NCBI GenBank assembly: GCA_958295865.1
Contig: CATQHF010000002.1
Coordinates: forward strand, 186,001-250,000
Direction of reading: 5' to 3'
DNA: 64,000 nt
Source: an uncultured Dehalococcoidia bacterium
GTDB lineage: Bacteria > Chloroflexota > Dehalococcoidia > Lucifugimonadales > JADFKI01
Shown piece by piece: positions 17,325-25,947 of this stretch. The translations under genes were made by a program, and so were the position numbers. The notes beneath the pieces were generated by a model, which had not been told where the DNA came from, made no database searches, and saw only the letters and a program-made list of their open reading frames with translations. The number at the start of each line of letters is the position of its first letter. The first letter of the stretch is position 1.

Positions 17325-17422
17325 TGGCGGGAGCGGGAGGGAGTCGAACCCACCGTCCCGACCGCAGGGCCGGGACCATCGGATTTGAAGTCCGTGGAAC
17401 CCACCGGAGCACATCCGCTCCC
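17325..17422 (-). tRNA. selC: tRNA-Sec (anticodon UCA)
   Basis: 98 nt including an encoded CCA. The acceptor stem is 8 bp (GGGAGCGG/CCGCTCCC) and the T stem 5 bp with one U-U mismatch, the 8+5 design of bacterial tRNA-Sec; the discriminator base is G. The anticodon loop CTTCAAA gives UCA (17386-17388), which reads UGA. A long GC-rich variable arm (about 17351-17376) is present. The GGACTTCAAATCC anticodon arm matches E. coli selC. This tRNA is charged with Ser, converted by SelA and delivered by SelB. Confidence 0.95.
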
Positions 17423-17485
17423 ACATACTTGCCGATTTGTCAGTAATCACTTTAATGGTAGCTGCTTGCGAGATGGATATGATTT

Positions 17486-18190
17486 TTATCTGCGGCGTCT
17501 GTATTCAATGAAGTCGGCGATGATGGAGTCCACCTCATCCCACCATAGGCTGCCTAGGATTAAGCCCTTGGGTACATCGAATACCATCCAGCCTTGAACC
17601 TGGAACTCACGGTCGAGTTCCACCTCTCCCCACAGGAAGGGCGAATACAGGTCTTCGTCCTCACCGGCGGCGTCAACGAGCTTAGACGCCTCAAAGGGGT
17701 CGAGCGCGTCTATGCGCTCGCCGCGCCTGTCGCCAATCTGCGCCGCTTCCGCGTCTATCAGCAGCGGCGTTACCAGACTGGTGCGATTCACTATGGTTAC
17801 ATCCAGCGCGACGAGCTGGCGGTTGGACGCTCTGGGACGAATGACGCGATGCTGCCCGTTGACATCCTTGAATGCGAGCTTGTCGAGGACGACGGGGTGC
17901 GTAGTGTGCACCTCGAGGCTTCTGCCGCGCGCGGAGATTCGCTCGGGTTCGTCGCTGCCGCAGGCGGTCAATGCCAGCGCCGCAATGAGCAGCGTGAGCA
18001 GCCCGAAGATAGCCGGACGCCGCAATGACAGCGCGTTCCTTGTTCCGGGAGATTGCGAAGGTGCAAGTCCAGCGCTCTGGCCTCCGACCGCCTGCCGGCT
18101 TCCCGCTTTCGCGGAAATGGCAGCGTCTGAACGAGGCTGGACTTTTTCAAGTCTTTCGCGTGATTTAGATGCGTTTCCGATTATTGCCAT
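17486..18190 (-). CDS. Lipoprotein with a DUF4352-like beta-sandwich domain
   Basis: 234 aa. A long basic N-terminal stretch of about 60 residues precedes the hydrophobic segment FGLLTLLIAALALTAC (about residues 61-76) with a lipobox LTAC, so the true start may be further downstream. After the Cys there is an extracellular domain with the pattern of telokin/DUF4352-type proteins (LVALDVTIVNRTS...; VQGWMVFDVPKG). The function is unknown; such proteins are cell-surface. It starts 39 bp after the cysteine desulfurase stop in the same direction. Confidence 0.6.
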   Translation of the reverse strand: MAIIGNASKSRERLEKVQPRSDAAISAKAGSRQAVGGQSAGLAPSQSPGTRNALSLRRPAIFGLLTLLIAALALTACGSDEPERISARGRSLEVHTTHPVVLDKLAFKDVNGQHRVIRPRASNRQLVALDVTIVNRTSLVTPLLIDAEAAQIGDRRGERIDALDPFEASKLVDAAGEDEDLYSPFLWGEVELDREFQVQGWMVFDVPKGLILGSLWWDEVDSIIADFIEYRRRR

Positions 18191-18229
18191 TGGTGATTTC
18201 TCGTTAGCACAGATTTTAGGGTGATTAGG

Positions 18230-19423
18230 TTACTTTACCGCGGATAGCGATGGCATCGACCTGAGTTTGCCGACCATATCGGGCAGCACAGAGAGCAGGT
18301 AATCTACATCTTCATCGGTGTTGTCGCGGCCGAAGGTGATACGCAGGCTGCCTTGAGCGAGGTCAGCGGATAAGCCGATGGCGAGCAGCACATGGGAAGG
18401 CTCCAAGGACGCGGAGGAGCAGGCGCTGCCGCTTGAGGCGCATACGCCGGCGAAGTCCAAGCCTAGCAGCACGGGTTCGCCCTCGATGTCCTCGAAGGAT
18501 ATGTTGACATTGTTGGGCAGGCGATGGACGGGATGCCCGTTGAGATGCACGCGCTCTATCGTGTCGAAGATGCCTTGCGTCAGCCTGTCGCGCAGGCGCA
18601 AGCAGCGTTCAGAGAGTTCTTCGCGCTCGGCGACGGCGAGACGGAGGGCTTCGCCAAAGCCGACGATGCCGGGGACATTCTCGGTGCCGGAGCGGCGCTG
18701 GCGTTCCTGTCCGCCGCCGGCGTTCTGCTCGTCGAAGGGCGTGCCGCGCCGCACATACAGCAAGCCCACGCCCTTGGGCCCGTATATCTTGTGCGCGGAC
18801 AGGCTGAGCATGTCAACGCCAAGCGCGCGGACATTTATATCCAGGAAGCCTGCGGCTTGCACGGCGTCGGTGTGCATGATGATTGAGCGGTTGCGGCGCT
18901 GCGCCTCCGCCTTGACTTTGCGCGATATGTCGGCGATTGGCTCGATTGTGCCTATCTCGTTGTTCGCCATCATCACGCTTACCAGAATGGTCTCGTCGGT
19001 AATGGCTGCGATGATGTCGTCGGGATCGACGATGCCGTACTCATCTACGGGGATGTAGGTAACATCAAAGCCGAACTGCTCAAGCCGGTGGCAGGTGTGG
19101 AGCACGGCATGATGCTCGATGGCGGTGGTGATGATGTGGTTGCCGAGATTACGCAGCGCGGAGGCTACGCCCTTGAGCGCGGCGTTATCGGACTCCGTGC
19201 CGCCGCTGGTGAACACAATCTCGCCCATGCGCGCGCCGAGGATATGCGCTATGCGCTCGCGGGTGTCGTCCACCGCCTTGCGCGCTCCCTGTCCGAGGGT
19301 GTAGATGCTGGACGGGTTGCCAAAGTCGGTGGAGAAGTACGGCAGCATCGCCTCCAGCACTTCGGGACGAACGGGGGTGGTTGCCGAGTGGTCCAAATAT
19401 ATCAGCCTATCCGATACGGTCAT
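18230..19423 (-). CDS. Cysteine desulfurase, NifS/IscS group I
   Basis: 397 aa from an ATG at 19421-19423 with a GGGGGAAGGG site. This PLP enzyme removes sulfur (or selenium from selenocysteine) from cysteine to give alanine. His104 (AIEHHAV), the PLP Lys212 ([12 protein letters not shown]) and the catalytic Cys335 in the group I loop [10 protein letters not shown] are present. No scaffold gene (iscU, sufU or nifU) follows. With tRNA-Sec 0.8 kb away it may feed selenide to SelD, as NifS-like proteins can, but a role in Fe-S or tRNA thiolation is equally possible. Confidence 0.9.
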   Translation of the reverse strand: MTVSDRLIYLDHSATTPVRPEVLEAMLPYFSTDFGNPSSIYTLGQGARKAVDDTRERIAHILGARMGEIVFTSGGTESDNAALKGVASALRNLGNHIITTAIEHHAVLHTCHRLEQFGFDVTYIPVDEYGIVDPDDIIAAITDETILVSVMMANNEIGTIEPIADISRKVKAEAQRRNRSIIMHTDAVQAAGFLDINVRALGVDMLSLSAHKIYGPKGVGLLYVRRGTPFDEQNAGGGQERQRRSGTENVPGIVGFGEALRLAVAEREELSERCLRLRDRLTQGIFDTIERVHLNGHPVHRLPNNVNISFEDIEGEPVLLGLDFAGVCASSGSACSSASLEPSHVLLAIGLSADLAQGSLRITFGRDNTDEDVDYLLSVLPDMVGKLRSMPSLSAVK

Positions 19424-19504
19424 CCCTTCCCCCTTTCTTTGAGCGTTCAAATCCGTCCAACGACGGCATCTAGTTGAACATTCTAGCATGTACTGACTTT
19501 ATGC

Positions 19505-20422
19505 TCAAAAGTCGTAACGGTCTTGCGTGGCGTAGCCTGTGAGCTTGTAGGCGAGTTTCGCGGCGGTGAAGGCGCATGCGAGCGGTCCTTCGCCGGGGGT
19601 TAGCTCCACCAGGTCGAAGCCGACGATGTTGGCGTTTTGGCTGACGGCGCGCAGCAGCGCGGTGATTTCGTGCCAGAGCATGCCGCCCGGCTCTGGAGCG
19701 CCGACCGCCGCCATTATGGACGGGTCGAGCGCGTCCAGGTCGATGCTAATATAGACATTTGCCGTCAGATGCGCCAAGGCGTGGGCTATGGCATCGCGCA
19801 GGTTGTCGGGCGAGTGCGGCGACCAGAGGTGCATGGGGATGCGGCGCGCGCTGGCATACTCCAGCTCATCGGCGCTGACGCTGCGAATGCCGACGAGCGC
19901 CAGGGGGCATATCTCGCTGATGCGGCGGGCGACGGATGCGTGGCCCCAGCGCGTGCCCTGCCATGCTTGGCGTAGGTCGGCGTGTGCGTCTATGTAGAGA
20001 ACGGAGAGGTCGGGGTATAGGTCGGCGTAAGCCTGCACCGCCCCGATAGTCACCGTGTGCTCGCCGCCGAGCAGCATAGCCAGCTTGCCGCGCCGTATCG
20101 CGCTGCCGACGGCGGTTCGCACATTGGCAATCATCGCCTTCGGGCCGTCCATGTTGGGCTGCAACTCCGGCGTGGTGTGTATGCCAACCTGCGAGATGTC
20201 ACGGTCAAGCTCGATGTCGTAGTCCTCAAGGTGGCGTGAGGCGCTGATGATGGCGGCGGGTCCGTGGCGCGCGCCGGACTTGAACGAAGCGGTGCTGTCG
20301 TAGGGAACGGGAATGACGAACACTCCGGCACTGGCAGGGCAATCCTCTTGCGGCGGCGTGTCGAGGAAGGTGCGCCATTGGAGGGGCGTGTCGCCGAGCC
20401 AGTGGTAAGCGGGAGCGGGCAT
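19505..20422 (-). CDS. speB: Agmatinase-family ureohydrolase
   Basis: 305 aa. The binuclear-Mn motifs of the arginase/agmatinase family are present: GGEHTVTIG (about residues 115-123), DAHADLR (about 141-147) and SIDLDALDPS (about 223-232). Agmatinase hydrolyses agmatine to putrescine and urea. Its neighbours fit: SpeD (decarboxylated SAM for spermidine) lies 107 bp upstream on the same strand. No arginine decarboxylase or spermidine synthase is in the window. Other substrates of the family (guanidinobutyrate, formiminoglutamate) cannot be excluded. Confidence 0.85.
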   Translation of the reverse strand: MPAPAYHWLGDTPLQWRTFLDTPPQEDCPASAGVFVIPVPYDSTASFKSGARHGPAAIISASRHLEDYDIELDRDISQVGIHTTPELQPNMDGPKAMIANVRTAVGSAIRRGKLAMLLGGEHTVTIGAVQAYADLYPDLSVLYIDAHADLRQAWQGTRWGHASVARRISEICPLALVGIRSVSADELEYASARRIPMHLWSPHSPDNLRDAIAHALAHLTANVYISIDLDALDPSIMAAVGAPEPGGMLWHEITALLRAVSQNANIVGFDLVELTPGEGPLACAFTAAKLAYKLTGYATQDRYDF

Positions 20423-20529
20423 AGGTGGCGGTTTCCTTCTTGATGTTCTCTATGCGCCCTGTGGTGCGCTGCCCTCACCCCCGTGGCTACGCTCAGGGCA
20501 GGCTCTATCCCTTGGCTCTGGGAGATGGA

Positions 20530-21009
20530 TTAAGTACGGCTCTGCTCAATATGCGATACGCTGCCCATAGCAACGCGCTCGCGCACCATGCCGTTGTAGC
20601 CTTCGCGCGGGGTGGCGAACTCAATGCCGCGCTCCAGCGTCCAGACTTTCACTTCGGACAGGGAAAATGTGCGCTTGACACCCTCCAGCGAGGAAGTTGC
20701 ATCAAAGTCTTTGCAAGAGAAGATGTCTATGTTGATGTGCTGCCTGTCGGGGAAGGTGTGGACGCTGATGTGGCTTTCGGCGATGAGCACGAAGCCGGAT
20801 ACGCCCCAGTCCTGCGGTGTCTTGCCGTGATAGGTATAGACTTGGGGAGGGACGATCTTGGTCATGCCGATGGCGCGCGGATATTCGTCAAGGAAGCGAT
20901 AGACGAGATCGGTATCCCTGAGTTTCGCGGCGTCCGCGCCATAACCGTCAACTACAAGATGCACTGTACAAGTTGCCTCTATGCCTTGGAATTGTGGAAT
21001 TGAGTTCAA
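20530..21009 (-). CDS. speD: S-adenosylmethionine decarboxylase proenzyme (prokaryotic class)
   Basis: 159 aa, a little longer than the 120-140 aa usual for class 1B SpeD. The self-cleavage site is visible as AESHISVHTFPD, with Glu78-Ser79; Ser79 becomes the pyruvoyl cofactor. His80, His84 and a Cys in the SCKDFD segment fit the active site. The product, decarboxylated SAM, is the aminopropyl donor for spermidine. The best start is a TTG at 21007-21009 without a clear ribosome site; a GTG further in is possible. An insertion sequence begins 35 bp upstream and may have displaced its promoter. Confidence 0.85.
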   Translation of the reverse strand: MNSIPQFQGIEATCTVHLVVDGYGADAAKLRDTDLVYRFLDEYPRAIGMTKIVPPQVYTYHGKTPQDWGVSGFVLIAESHISVHTFPDRQHINIDIFSCKDFDATSSLEGVKRTFSLSEVKVWTLERGIEFATPREGYNGMVRERVAMGSVSHIEQSRT

Positions 21010-21034
21010 TTAGATTAACACCGATGGTTGACCT

Positions 21035-21044
21035 GTACAATAAT
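21035..21044. repeat. Target site duplication, left
   Basis: GTACAATAAT, identical to 22233-22242 on the other side of the insertion sequence. Confidence 0.9.
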
Positions 21045-22232
21045 CTCACGCGTACCCACTTTTGAACAAGGTATAGAAAAAGGTCGGACACTCAGGTAAA
21101 TATAAGGGTTGAACAAGACCCACCTGAGGAGTCCGACCAATGAGATGGTACACCATCGTCAACCTGTTTCTCTACCACGCCGTCCCGGAACTCAGAGCCA
21201 CCAGAAGAGTCAACCTAGCGCTGCTGACCAGCGCCATACTCAGCCGCAGAGGACTCTCACTCGCCATACTCGCAAGAGCCGTAGCATGCTCTGCGCTCCC
21301 GGTCAGCCACTCGCATCGCCACAGCAAGAAGCGTCTGTTCCGCTTCCTGTCTAACGACAAGTTCGATCCTCTGTCCACACAGGCTAAGATGATGCCGCAC
21401 ATCATCCGCGCGGCGCGCATCAAGGGACTGACGCCCATAATGATAGACTGGTCTGACCTTGGCAGAGGCTTCAACGGTCTGTTCGCGGCAGTGTGCTTCA
21501 GAAGGCGCGGGCTTCCTCTGCTGAACTGGGTAGCGCGCCCGGAGGAACTGAACCCCTCACAGAACAGACTTGAAGAGATGTTCATCCGCAGGCTGGTAAC
21601 GCACTTGCCCGTTACAGTTCGCCCGCTGATAGTCGCGGACAGGGGCTTTGGCAGGGCGAGCCTGCTGCTGTTTCTGCAAAGGCTGCCCGCGCTAAGCGGC
21701 TATCCGGTGGAGTACATCGTTCGCCTCAAAGGGGATGCCATAGTACAGAGCGGTGAGTTCAGGGGCAAGCTGCGCGACTATCGCTTGCGACGGCAGCGCT
21801 ATGTGCTGCTTCGGCGGGTGAAGTATCGCAGGGATGGCGCGGTTACAACCAACCTCGTGCTGTTCTGGGGAAGGGGACACCGGAGCGCGTGGTATCTGGC
21901 GACATCGCTGTCCGATGCGAAGATGGCGGTGAAGATGTATCGCAAGCGTATGCAGCCGGAGCAGTATTTCAAGGATGGGAAGCAGCGCTTCGATATGGAC
22001 TCTACCACCGTTACCACATCGGGGCGTCTTGGGCGTCTGCTGCTAGGAGTTGCGATAGCCTGCGTTGCGCTCATACTTGTGGGAATGCGAGCGAGCGCGT
22101 CGTTCAGGCGAAAGGTCTGTTCTTGGGGACGACTTGGCGTGCTGCATCTGGGGCTGGAATACTATCTTGCTATGCTTGACCCTCCGCTCAAATACTTTGG
22201 CATTCCTCACCCTCAAAGTGGGTACGCGTGAG
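21045..22232 (+). mobile_element. Complete IS4-family insertion sequence with target duplication
   Basis: 1188 bp. Ends: CTCACGCGTACCCACTTT at 21045-21062 and its exact inverse ending at 22232, so at least 18-bp perfect terminal inverted repeats. The flanks carry a direct repeat GTACAATAAT at 21035-21044 and 22233-22242, a 10-bp target duplication within the 9-12 bp range of IS4. The single transposase gene ends inside the right repeat. The intact ends and duplication indicate a recent insertion. Confidence 0.93.
21140..22231 (+). CDS. IS4-family transposase
   Basis: 363 aa, starting at an ATG with GAGGAG upstream. DDE catalytic residues: Asp103 (MIDWSD), Asp167 (VADRGFG) and Glu274. The IS4 signature Y-(2)-R-(3)-E-(6)-K is complete as Y267, R270, E274 and K281 (MYRKRMQPEQYFKDGK). 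The frame is intact, so the enzyme is probably active. Its stop codon lies within the right terminal repeat. No accessory gene is carried. Confidence 0.95.
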   Translation: MRWYTIVNLFLYHAVPELRATRRVNLALLTSAILSRRGLSLAILARAVACSALPVSHSHRHSKKRLFRFLSNDKFDPLSTQAKMMPHIIRAARIKGLTPIMIDWSDLGRGFNGLFAAVCFRRRGLPLLNWVARPEELNPSQNRLEEMFIRRLVTHLPVTVRPLIVADRGFGRASLLLFLQRLPALSGYPVEYIVRLKGDAIVQSGEFRGKLRDYRLRRQRYVLLRRVKYRRDGAVTTNLVLFWGRGHRSAWYLATSLSDAKMAVKMYRKRMQPEQYFKDGKQRFDMDSTTVTTSGRLGRLLLGVAIACVALILVGMRASASFRRKVCSWGRLGVLHLGLEYYLAMLDPPLKYFGIPHPQSGYA

Positions 22233-22242
22233 GTACAATAAT
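22233..22242. repeat. Target site duplication, right
   Basis: GTACAATAAT, the partner of 21035-21044. Confidence 0.9.
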
Positions 22243-22464
22243 TTATTGAAATCCAGGGGGCGTTTTAGATAGAATGTACAATTGGGAATGTAGAAATGCG
22301 GAAGATAGACGGGTTATGCGCTCTGCCGCACAGGATACCCGTGAAAGCAGGGATAGCGCGCAGGATGACAGCAGAGATGCATGGGTGGCCGCTAACCTTT
22401 GCGAACCTATGGCGTTATATCAGGGTAGAGACAAACTGCGTCCCAGAAGATGGATGGCGGTAAC

Positions 22465-23442
22465 ATGATAGAACTGGAACACATCAGCAAATACTACGGC
22501 GACTTTCCGGCGGTTACGGACATCTCGTTCCGCGTGGAGCAGGGCGAGATCCTGGGCTTCCTGGGTCCGAACGGCGCGGGCAAGTCCACGACGATGAAGG
22601 TCATCACAGGCTTTCATCCTCCGACCGAGGGCACGGTGACCGTCGCAGGCTACGACATCGTGAACGAGTCGCTCGAAGCGCGACGGCACATCGGCTACCT
22701 GCCGGAGACGGTGCCGCTGTACACCGATATGGATGTGAGCGACTACCTGGGCTTTATGGGCAAGATACGCGGCATGTCGCCGGATTACATCCGCAGACGC
22801 ACGAGCGAGGTGATCGAGATATGCCGTCTGGAGGAATACCGCTCGACACATATCGGCAAGCTGTCCAAGGGCTTCAAGCAGCGCGTGGGCATCGCGCAGG
22901 CAATCCTGCACGAGCCTGATGTGCTGGTGCTGGACGAGCCGACAATCGGGATTGACCCGATTCAGGTGGTGGAGACGCGGCAGCTCATCAGAGACCTTGG
23001 GGGCGAGCACACGCTTATTCTGAGCACGCACATACTGCCCGAAGTCAGCATGATATGCGAGCGCGTAATCATCATCCACGAAGGGCAGATTGTGGCGGTG
23101 GACAGGCCGGAAAATCTGGCGACGCGGCTGCGCGGCGTGGAGCGCATCGAGATTGACGCCAGAGGTCCATCGCGTGAGATTGCGACGGCGATAGAAGGCG
23201 TGGAGGGCGTAGAGGGCGTGGAGCATCGCTATTCGCAGGACGGCGGACATTCCACTTTCATCGTAGGGACAAACCCGGAGTCCGAACCGCGCTCCATGCT
23301 CGCGTCCGCCGTCTTGGGCGGCGGCTGGGAGTTGCTGCGCTTGCAGTCGGTGGGAATGTCGCTCGAGGAGATTTTCTTGCAGGTTACAACCGAAGAGGCT
23401 GTGCCGGAAGCGGAAGCGCAGCGGGAGGTCAGTGAGGATTGA
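22465..23442 (+). CDS. ABC transporter ATP-binding protein (Gld/CcmA-like)
   Basis: 325 aa from the ATG at 22465. Walker A GPNGAGKST at residues 34-42, a signature loop KLSKGFKQRVGIAQ (about 133-146; LSKGF replaces LSGGQ, common in ABC-2 exporters) and Walker B VLVLDEPTIGID are present, with an H-loop ILSTHIL. After the ATPase core (about 230 residues) there is a C-terminal extension typical of ABC-2 exporter ATPases. It heads a four-gene unit with an ABC-2 permease, a GldG-like protein and a DUF4340 protein. Confidence 0.85.
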   Translation: MIELEHISKYYGDFPAVTDISFRVEQGEILGFLGPNGAGKSTTMKVITGFHPPTEGTVTVAGYDIVNESLEARRHIGYLPETVPLYTDMDVSDYLGFMGKIRGMSPDYIRRRTSEVIEICRLEEYRSTHIGKLSKGFKQRVGIAQAILHEPDVLVLDEPTIGIDPIQVVETRQLIRDLGGEHTLILSTHILPEVSMICERVIIIHEGQIVAVDRPENLATRLRGVERIEIDARGPSREIATAIEGVEGVEGVEHRYSQDGGHSTFIVGTNPESEPRSMLASAVLGGGWELLRLQSVGMSLEEIFLQVTTEEAVPEAEAQREVSED

Positions 23443-24152
23443 AGAATACGGCAACGATAGCCTGGAAGGAGACGAAGGCGTACTTCTCCACACCGCCGGC
23501 GTATATCGTCGGGGCGATGTTCCTGGTGCTGACGGGCATCTTCTTCGTCTTCGATGTAACCAGACCCTTTGCGGAAGCAAGCATACGCAACTTCGTATCC
23601 TGGGCGAGCCTGTTTATCATGTTCCTCGCTCCCCTGCTGACGATGCGTCTCCTCGCGGAGGAACAGAAGCTTGGCACGTTGGAACTGCTGCTCACCGCGC
23701 CCGTGCGCGATTGGGAGGTCGTGCTGGGCAAGTACATCGCAAGCTTCATCACGCTGCTGGCGACTATCTCCTTCACGCTGTACTATGTGGCGCTGCTCTA
23801 TGTGTTCGGCGATCCTGATACGGGTCCCGTCCTGAGCGCCTATCTCGGTCTCGTCCTCTATGGAGCGGCGGCGCTCGCCATAGGAATTATGGCGTCATCG
23901 CTGTCGGGCAACCAGATTGTGGCGGCGGTAGTGGGCATAGGCATCCTGCTTACGCTGTCGTTCATCGACAGGATTGCCGCCATCGTGCAGGGGCTGGCGT
24001 CCGATGTACTCACGGGTATCTCCATGAATGCCCACTTCACCGACTTCTCGCGGGGCGTTCTGGACACCAGCCATATCATCTATTACTTGAGTATGACGGC
24101 GGTGTTCATATTCATAGCGGTACGGTCATTAGAAACGCGCAGGTGGCGGTAA
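23439..24152 (+). CDS. ABC-2 type permease, GldF-like
   Basis: 237 aa with six hydrophobic segments. It opens KNTATIAWKETKAYFSTPPAY, the amphipathic start of GldF/NosY-type ABC-2 permeases. The TTG start overlaps the ATPase stop (TTGA at 23439-23442), so the two are coupled. It should form the membrane channel of the exporter. The family was named for gliding in Bacteroidota, but related sets occur in many phyla without gliding. Confidence 0.8.
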   Translation: MKNTATIAWKETKAYFSTPPAYIVGAMFLVLTGIFFVFDVTRPFAEASIRNFVSWASLFIMFLAPLLTMRLLAEEQKLGTLELLLTAPVRDWEVVLGKYIASFITLLATISFTLYYVALLYVFGDPDTGPVLSAYLGLVLYGAAALAIGIMASSLSGNQIVAAVVGIGILLTLSFIDRIAAIVQGLASDVLTGISMNAHFTDFSRGVLDTSHIIYYLSMTAVFIFIAVRSLETRRWR

Positions 24153-24154
24153 GT

Positions 24155-25861
24155 ATGGTAGAGCAAAGCAGTGGCGGGGACAGCCTGAAGCAACTGATGC
24201 TGTCGTCGCTGCAATCGACGGGCTTCTGGAGCTTCGTGGCGGCGGTGGTTGGCATCGTGGCGCTGATAGCCGGCGGCGCGATGTACTTCACGGTCGAAGA
24301 GATACGCGAATTCTCGGTTACGGTGATTATCATCGGCATCGTGCTGGTGTTCTTGGCGCTGGTGCTGTCGCCGCGCGCGATTGCCATCTTCCTCGTGGGC
24401 AGGCAAGGACGCTATGGCAGCAACATCGTGGTGCTGACTGTCGCGTTCTTCGCAATCGTGATACTGGTGAACCTGCTGCTGTTCAGAAACCCGACGCGGG
24501 TCGATGTTACGGCGACGCGAGTGTTCACGCTTTCCGACCAGACGGTGCAGATTCTGGACAATCTCGACGGGCTTGTGCGCGCGAACGCCTTCTTCGTGCC
24601 GTCCGATACGCGCACGGGCGCGGCGCGTCAGCAAGCCGAAGACCTGCTGAACGAGTTCACGCGGCGCAGCAACCAGTTCAGCTACCGCTTCGTCGACCCT
24701 GAGTTGCAGCGCAGCGTCGCCCAGCAGTACGGCGTTACCTCATTCCCGTCGATTGTGTTCGAGGATCTTGAGGACGGAACGCTTCAGAACATCGAGTCGT
24801 TCACCGAGCAGGACTTCGTAACGAGCATTCTCATCGTCACGGGCGTCGACCAGAAGATTGTCTATTACCTGACCGGGCACGACGAAGCCGCAGCCACGCG
24901 CGATCCGCTCTCAGGCGAGATAGACGCCGACAACGGGTTCGACTTCGCGCTTGCCGGGATGCAGCGCGACAATTACCGCGTCCTGCCGCTAAATCTGAAG
25001 CAGGATGCCAGCGTGCCGGAGAATGCCGCCGTGCTGGTAATCGCGGGGCCCCAGAAGGATCTGGACGCCCAGGAATTTCAAGCAGTGGACGAATATATCA
25101 AGCGCGGCGGCAGAGTCATCGCGCTGTTCGACCCGACTACGCCCGACTCGTTCAACCAGCTGATTTGGCAGTGGGGCATCTTCCTTGCCAACAGGCACCC
25201 GGATACGAACAAGCCGCTGAGCATAGCCGACGCCGTGAGCAATGTGGCAGGGGAAGAGCTAACACCCCTGCTGCAGAAGGCAAACTCGCAGTTCGTGCCG
25301 AGCAGTTCGCCGCTGGCGCAGGGCATACCCATAGCCGACCAGATAGATGTAACATTCTTCCCTGAGGCTGTGGCGATAGAGCGACTCGCACCGCCCCAGG
25401 AAATGCCGGCGTCCGTGCGAATATCACCGATTGCGATGACCACGCCGGCGAGTTGGCTGGAGTCCAACACGGAAGAGGTGAACTTCGACGGGGGCGAGGA
25501 CAGGCCTGGGCCGTTCCCGGTCGTCGTCGTCATAGAGGCGCGGGCAACCGTAATCATGGACGGAACGGGGACCGTCTTCGAGGCGCAGCGTCATCCGACG
25601 GCGCGGCTGGTCGTAGTCGGCGACTCCGACTTTGCCAAGAACAAGTTCTTTTCGTCGAGCGACAACGCCGACCTGTTCCTGAACTCGGTCAACTGGCTTG
25701 CGGACGACTATGATCTGATTTCCATTCGCGCCAAGCTCTTCCCCTACCGCGAGCTGGTAGTAACCACGCGGGAGCGGGACTTTATCAAGTGGTCGAGCTG
25801 GTTCGTGCCGCCGCTGATTATGCTCATCATAGGCGCGGGCGTGTGGTGGCGAAGGCGTTAA
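24155..25861 (+). CDS. GldG-like ABC auxiliary protein
   Basis: 568 aa from an ATG at 24155 (AGGTGG upstream), 2 bp after the permease stop. Hydrophobic helices lie at about residues 25-50, 55-75 and 90-110, then a large extracytoplasmic domain (about 120-540) of the GldG/IFT52-like type: NPTRVDVTATRVFTLSDQT, YYLTGHDEAA, VLVIAGPQ and GGRVIALFDP. A single C-terminal helix (about 546-566) ends in WWRRR. This architecture marks the auxiliary component of Gld-type ABC systems; the ligand is unknown. Confidence 0.8.
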   Translation: MVEQSSGGDSLKQLMLSSLQSTGFWSFVAAVVGIVALIAGGAMYFTVEEIREFSVTVIIIGIVLVFLALVLSPRAIAIFLVGRQGRYGSNIVVLTVAFFAIVILVNLLLFRNPTRVDVTATRVFTLSDQTVQILDNLDGLVRANAFFVPSDTRTGAARQQAEDLLNEFTRRSNQFSYRFVDPELQRSVAQQYGVTSFPSIVFEDLEDGTLQNIESFTEQDFVTSILIVTGVDQKIVYYLTGHDEAAATRDPLSGEIDADNGFDFALAGMQRDNYRVLPLNLKQDASVPENAAVLVIAGPQKDLDAQEFQAVDEYIKRGGRVIALFDPTTPDSFNQLIWQWGIFLANRHPDTNKPLSIADAVSNVAGEELTPLLQKANSQFVPSSSPLAQGIPIADQIDVTFFPEAVAIERLAPPQEMPASVRISPIAMTTPASWLESNTEEVNFDGGEDRPGPFPVVVVIEARATVIMDGTGTVFEAQRHPTARLVVVGDSDFAKNKFFSSSDNADLFLNSVNWLADDYDLISIRAKLFPYRELVVTTRERDFIKWSSWFVPPLIMLIIGAGVWWRRR

Positions 25862-25869
25862 GGGCAATC

Positions 25870-25928
25870 AGCCGTCAGCCGCAACGGCATAGCGACTACT
25901 GAAAGTCCGTTGCCGATTGCTGACGGCT
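25870..25928 (+). repeat. Inverted repeat within the Gld-like operon
   Basis: AGCCGTCAGC at 25870-25879 and its inverse GCTGACGGCT at 25919-25928, separated by 39 nt, fill the only long spacer of the operon. It could form a hairpin in the mRNA, perhaps a processing or attenuation site. Confidence 0.5.
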
Positions 25929-25947
25929 ACTATGGGAGAAACAAGGG

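Noticed and set aside
22274-22468. A 64-aa frame between the insertion sequence and the ABC ATPase
   Set aside because: It runs through a degenerate type A hairpin and has no ribosome site.
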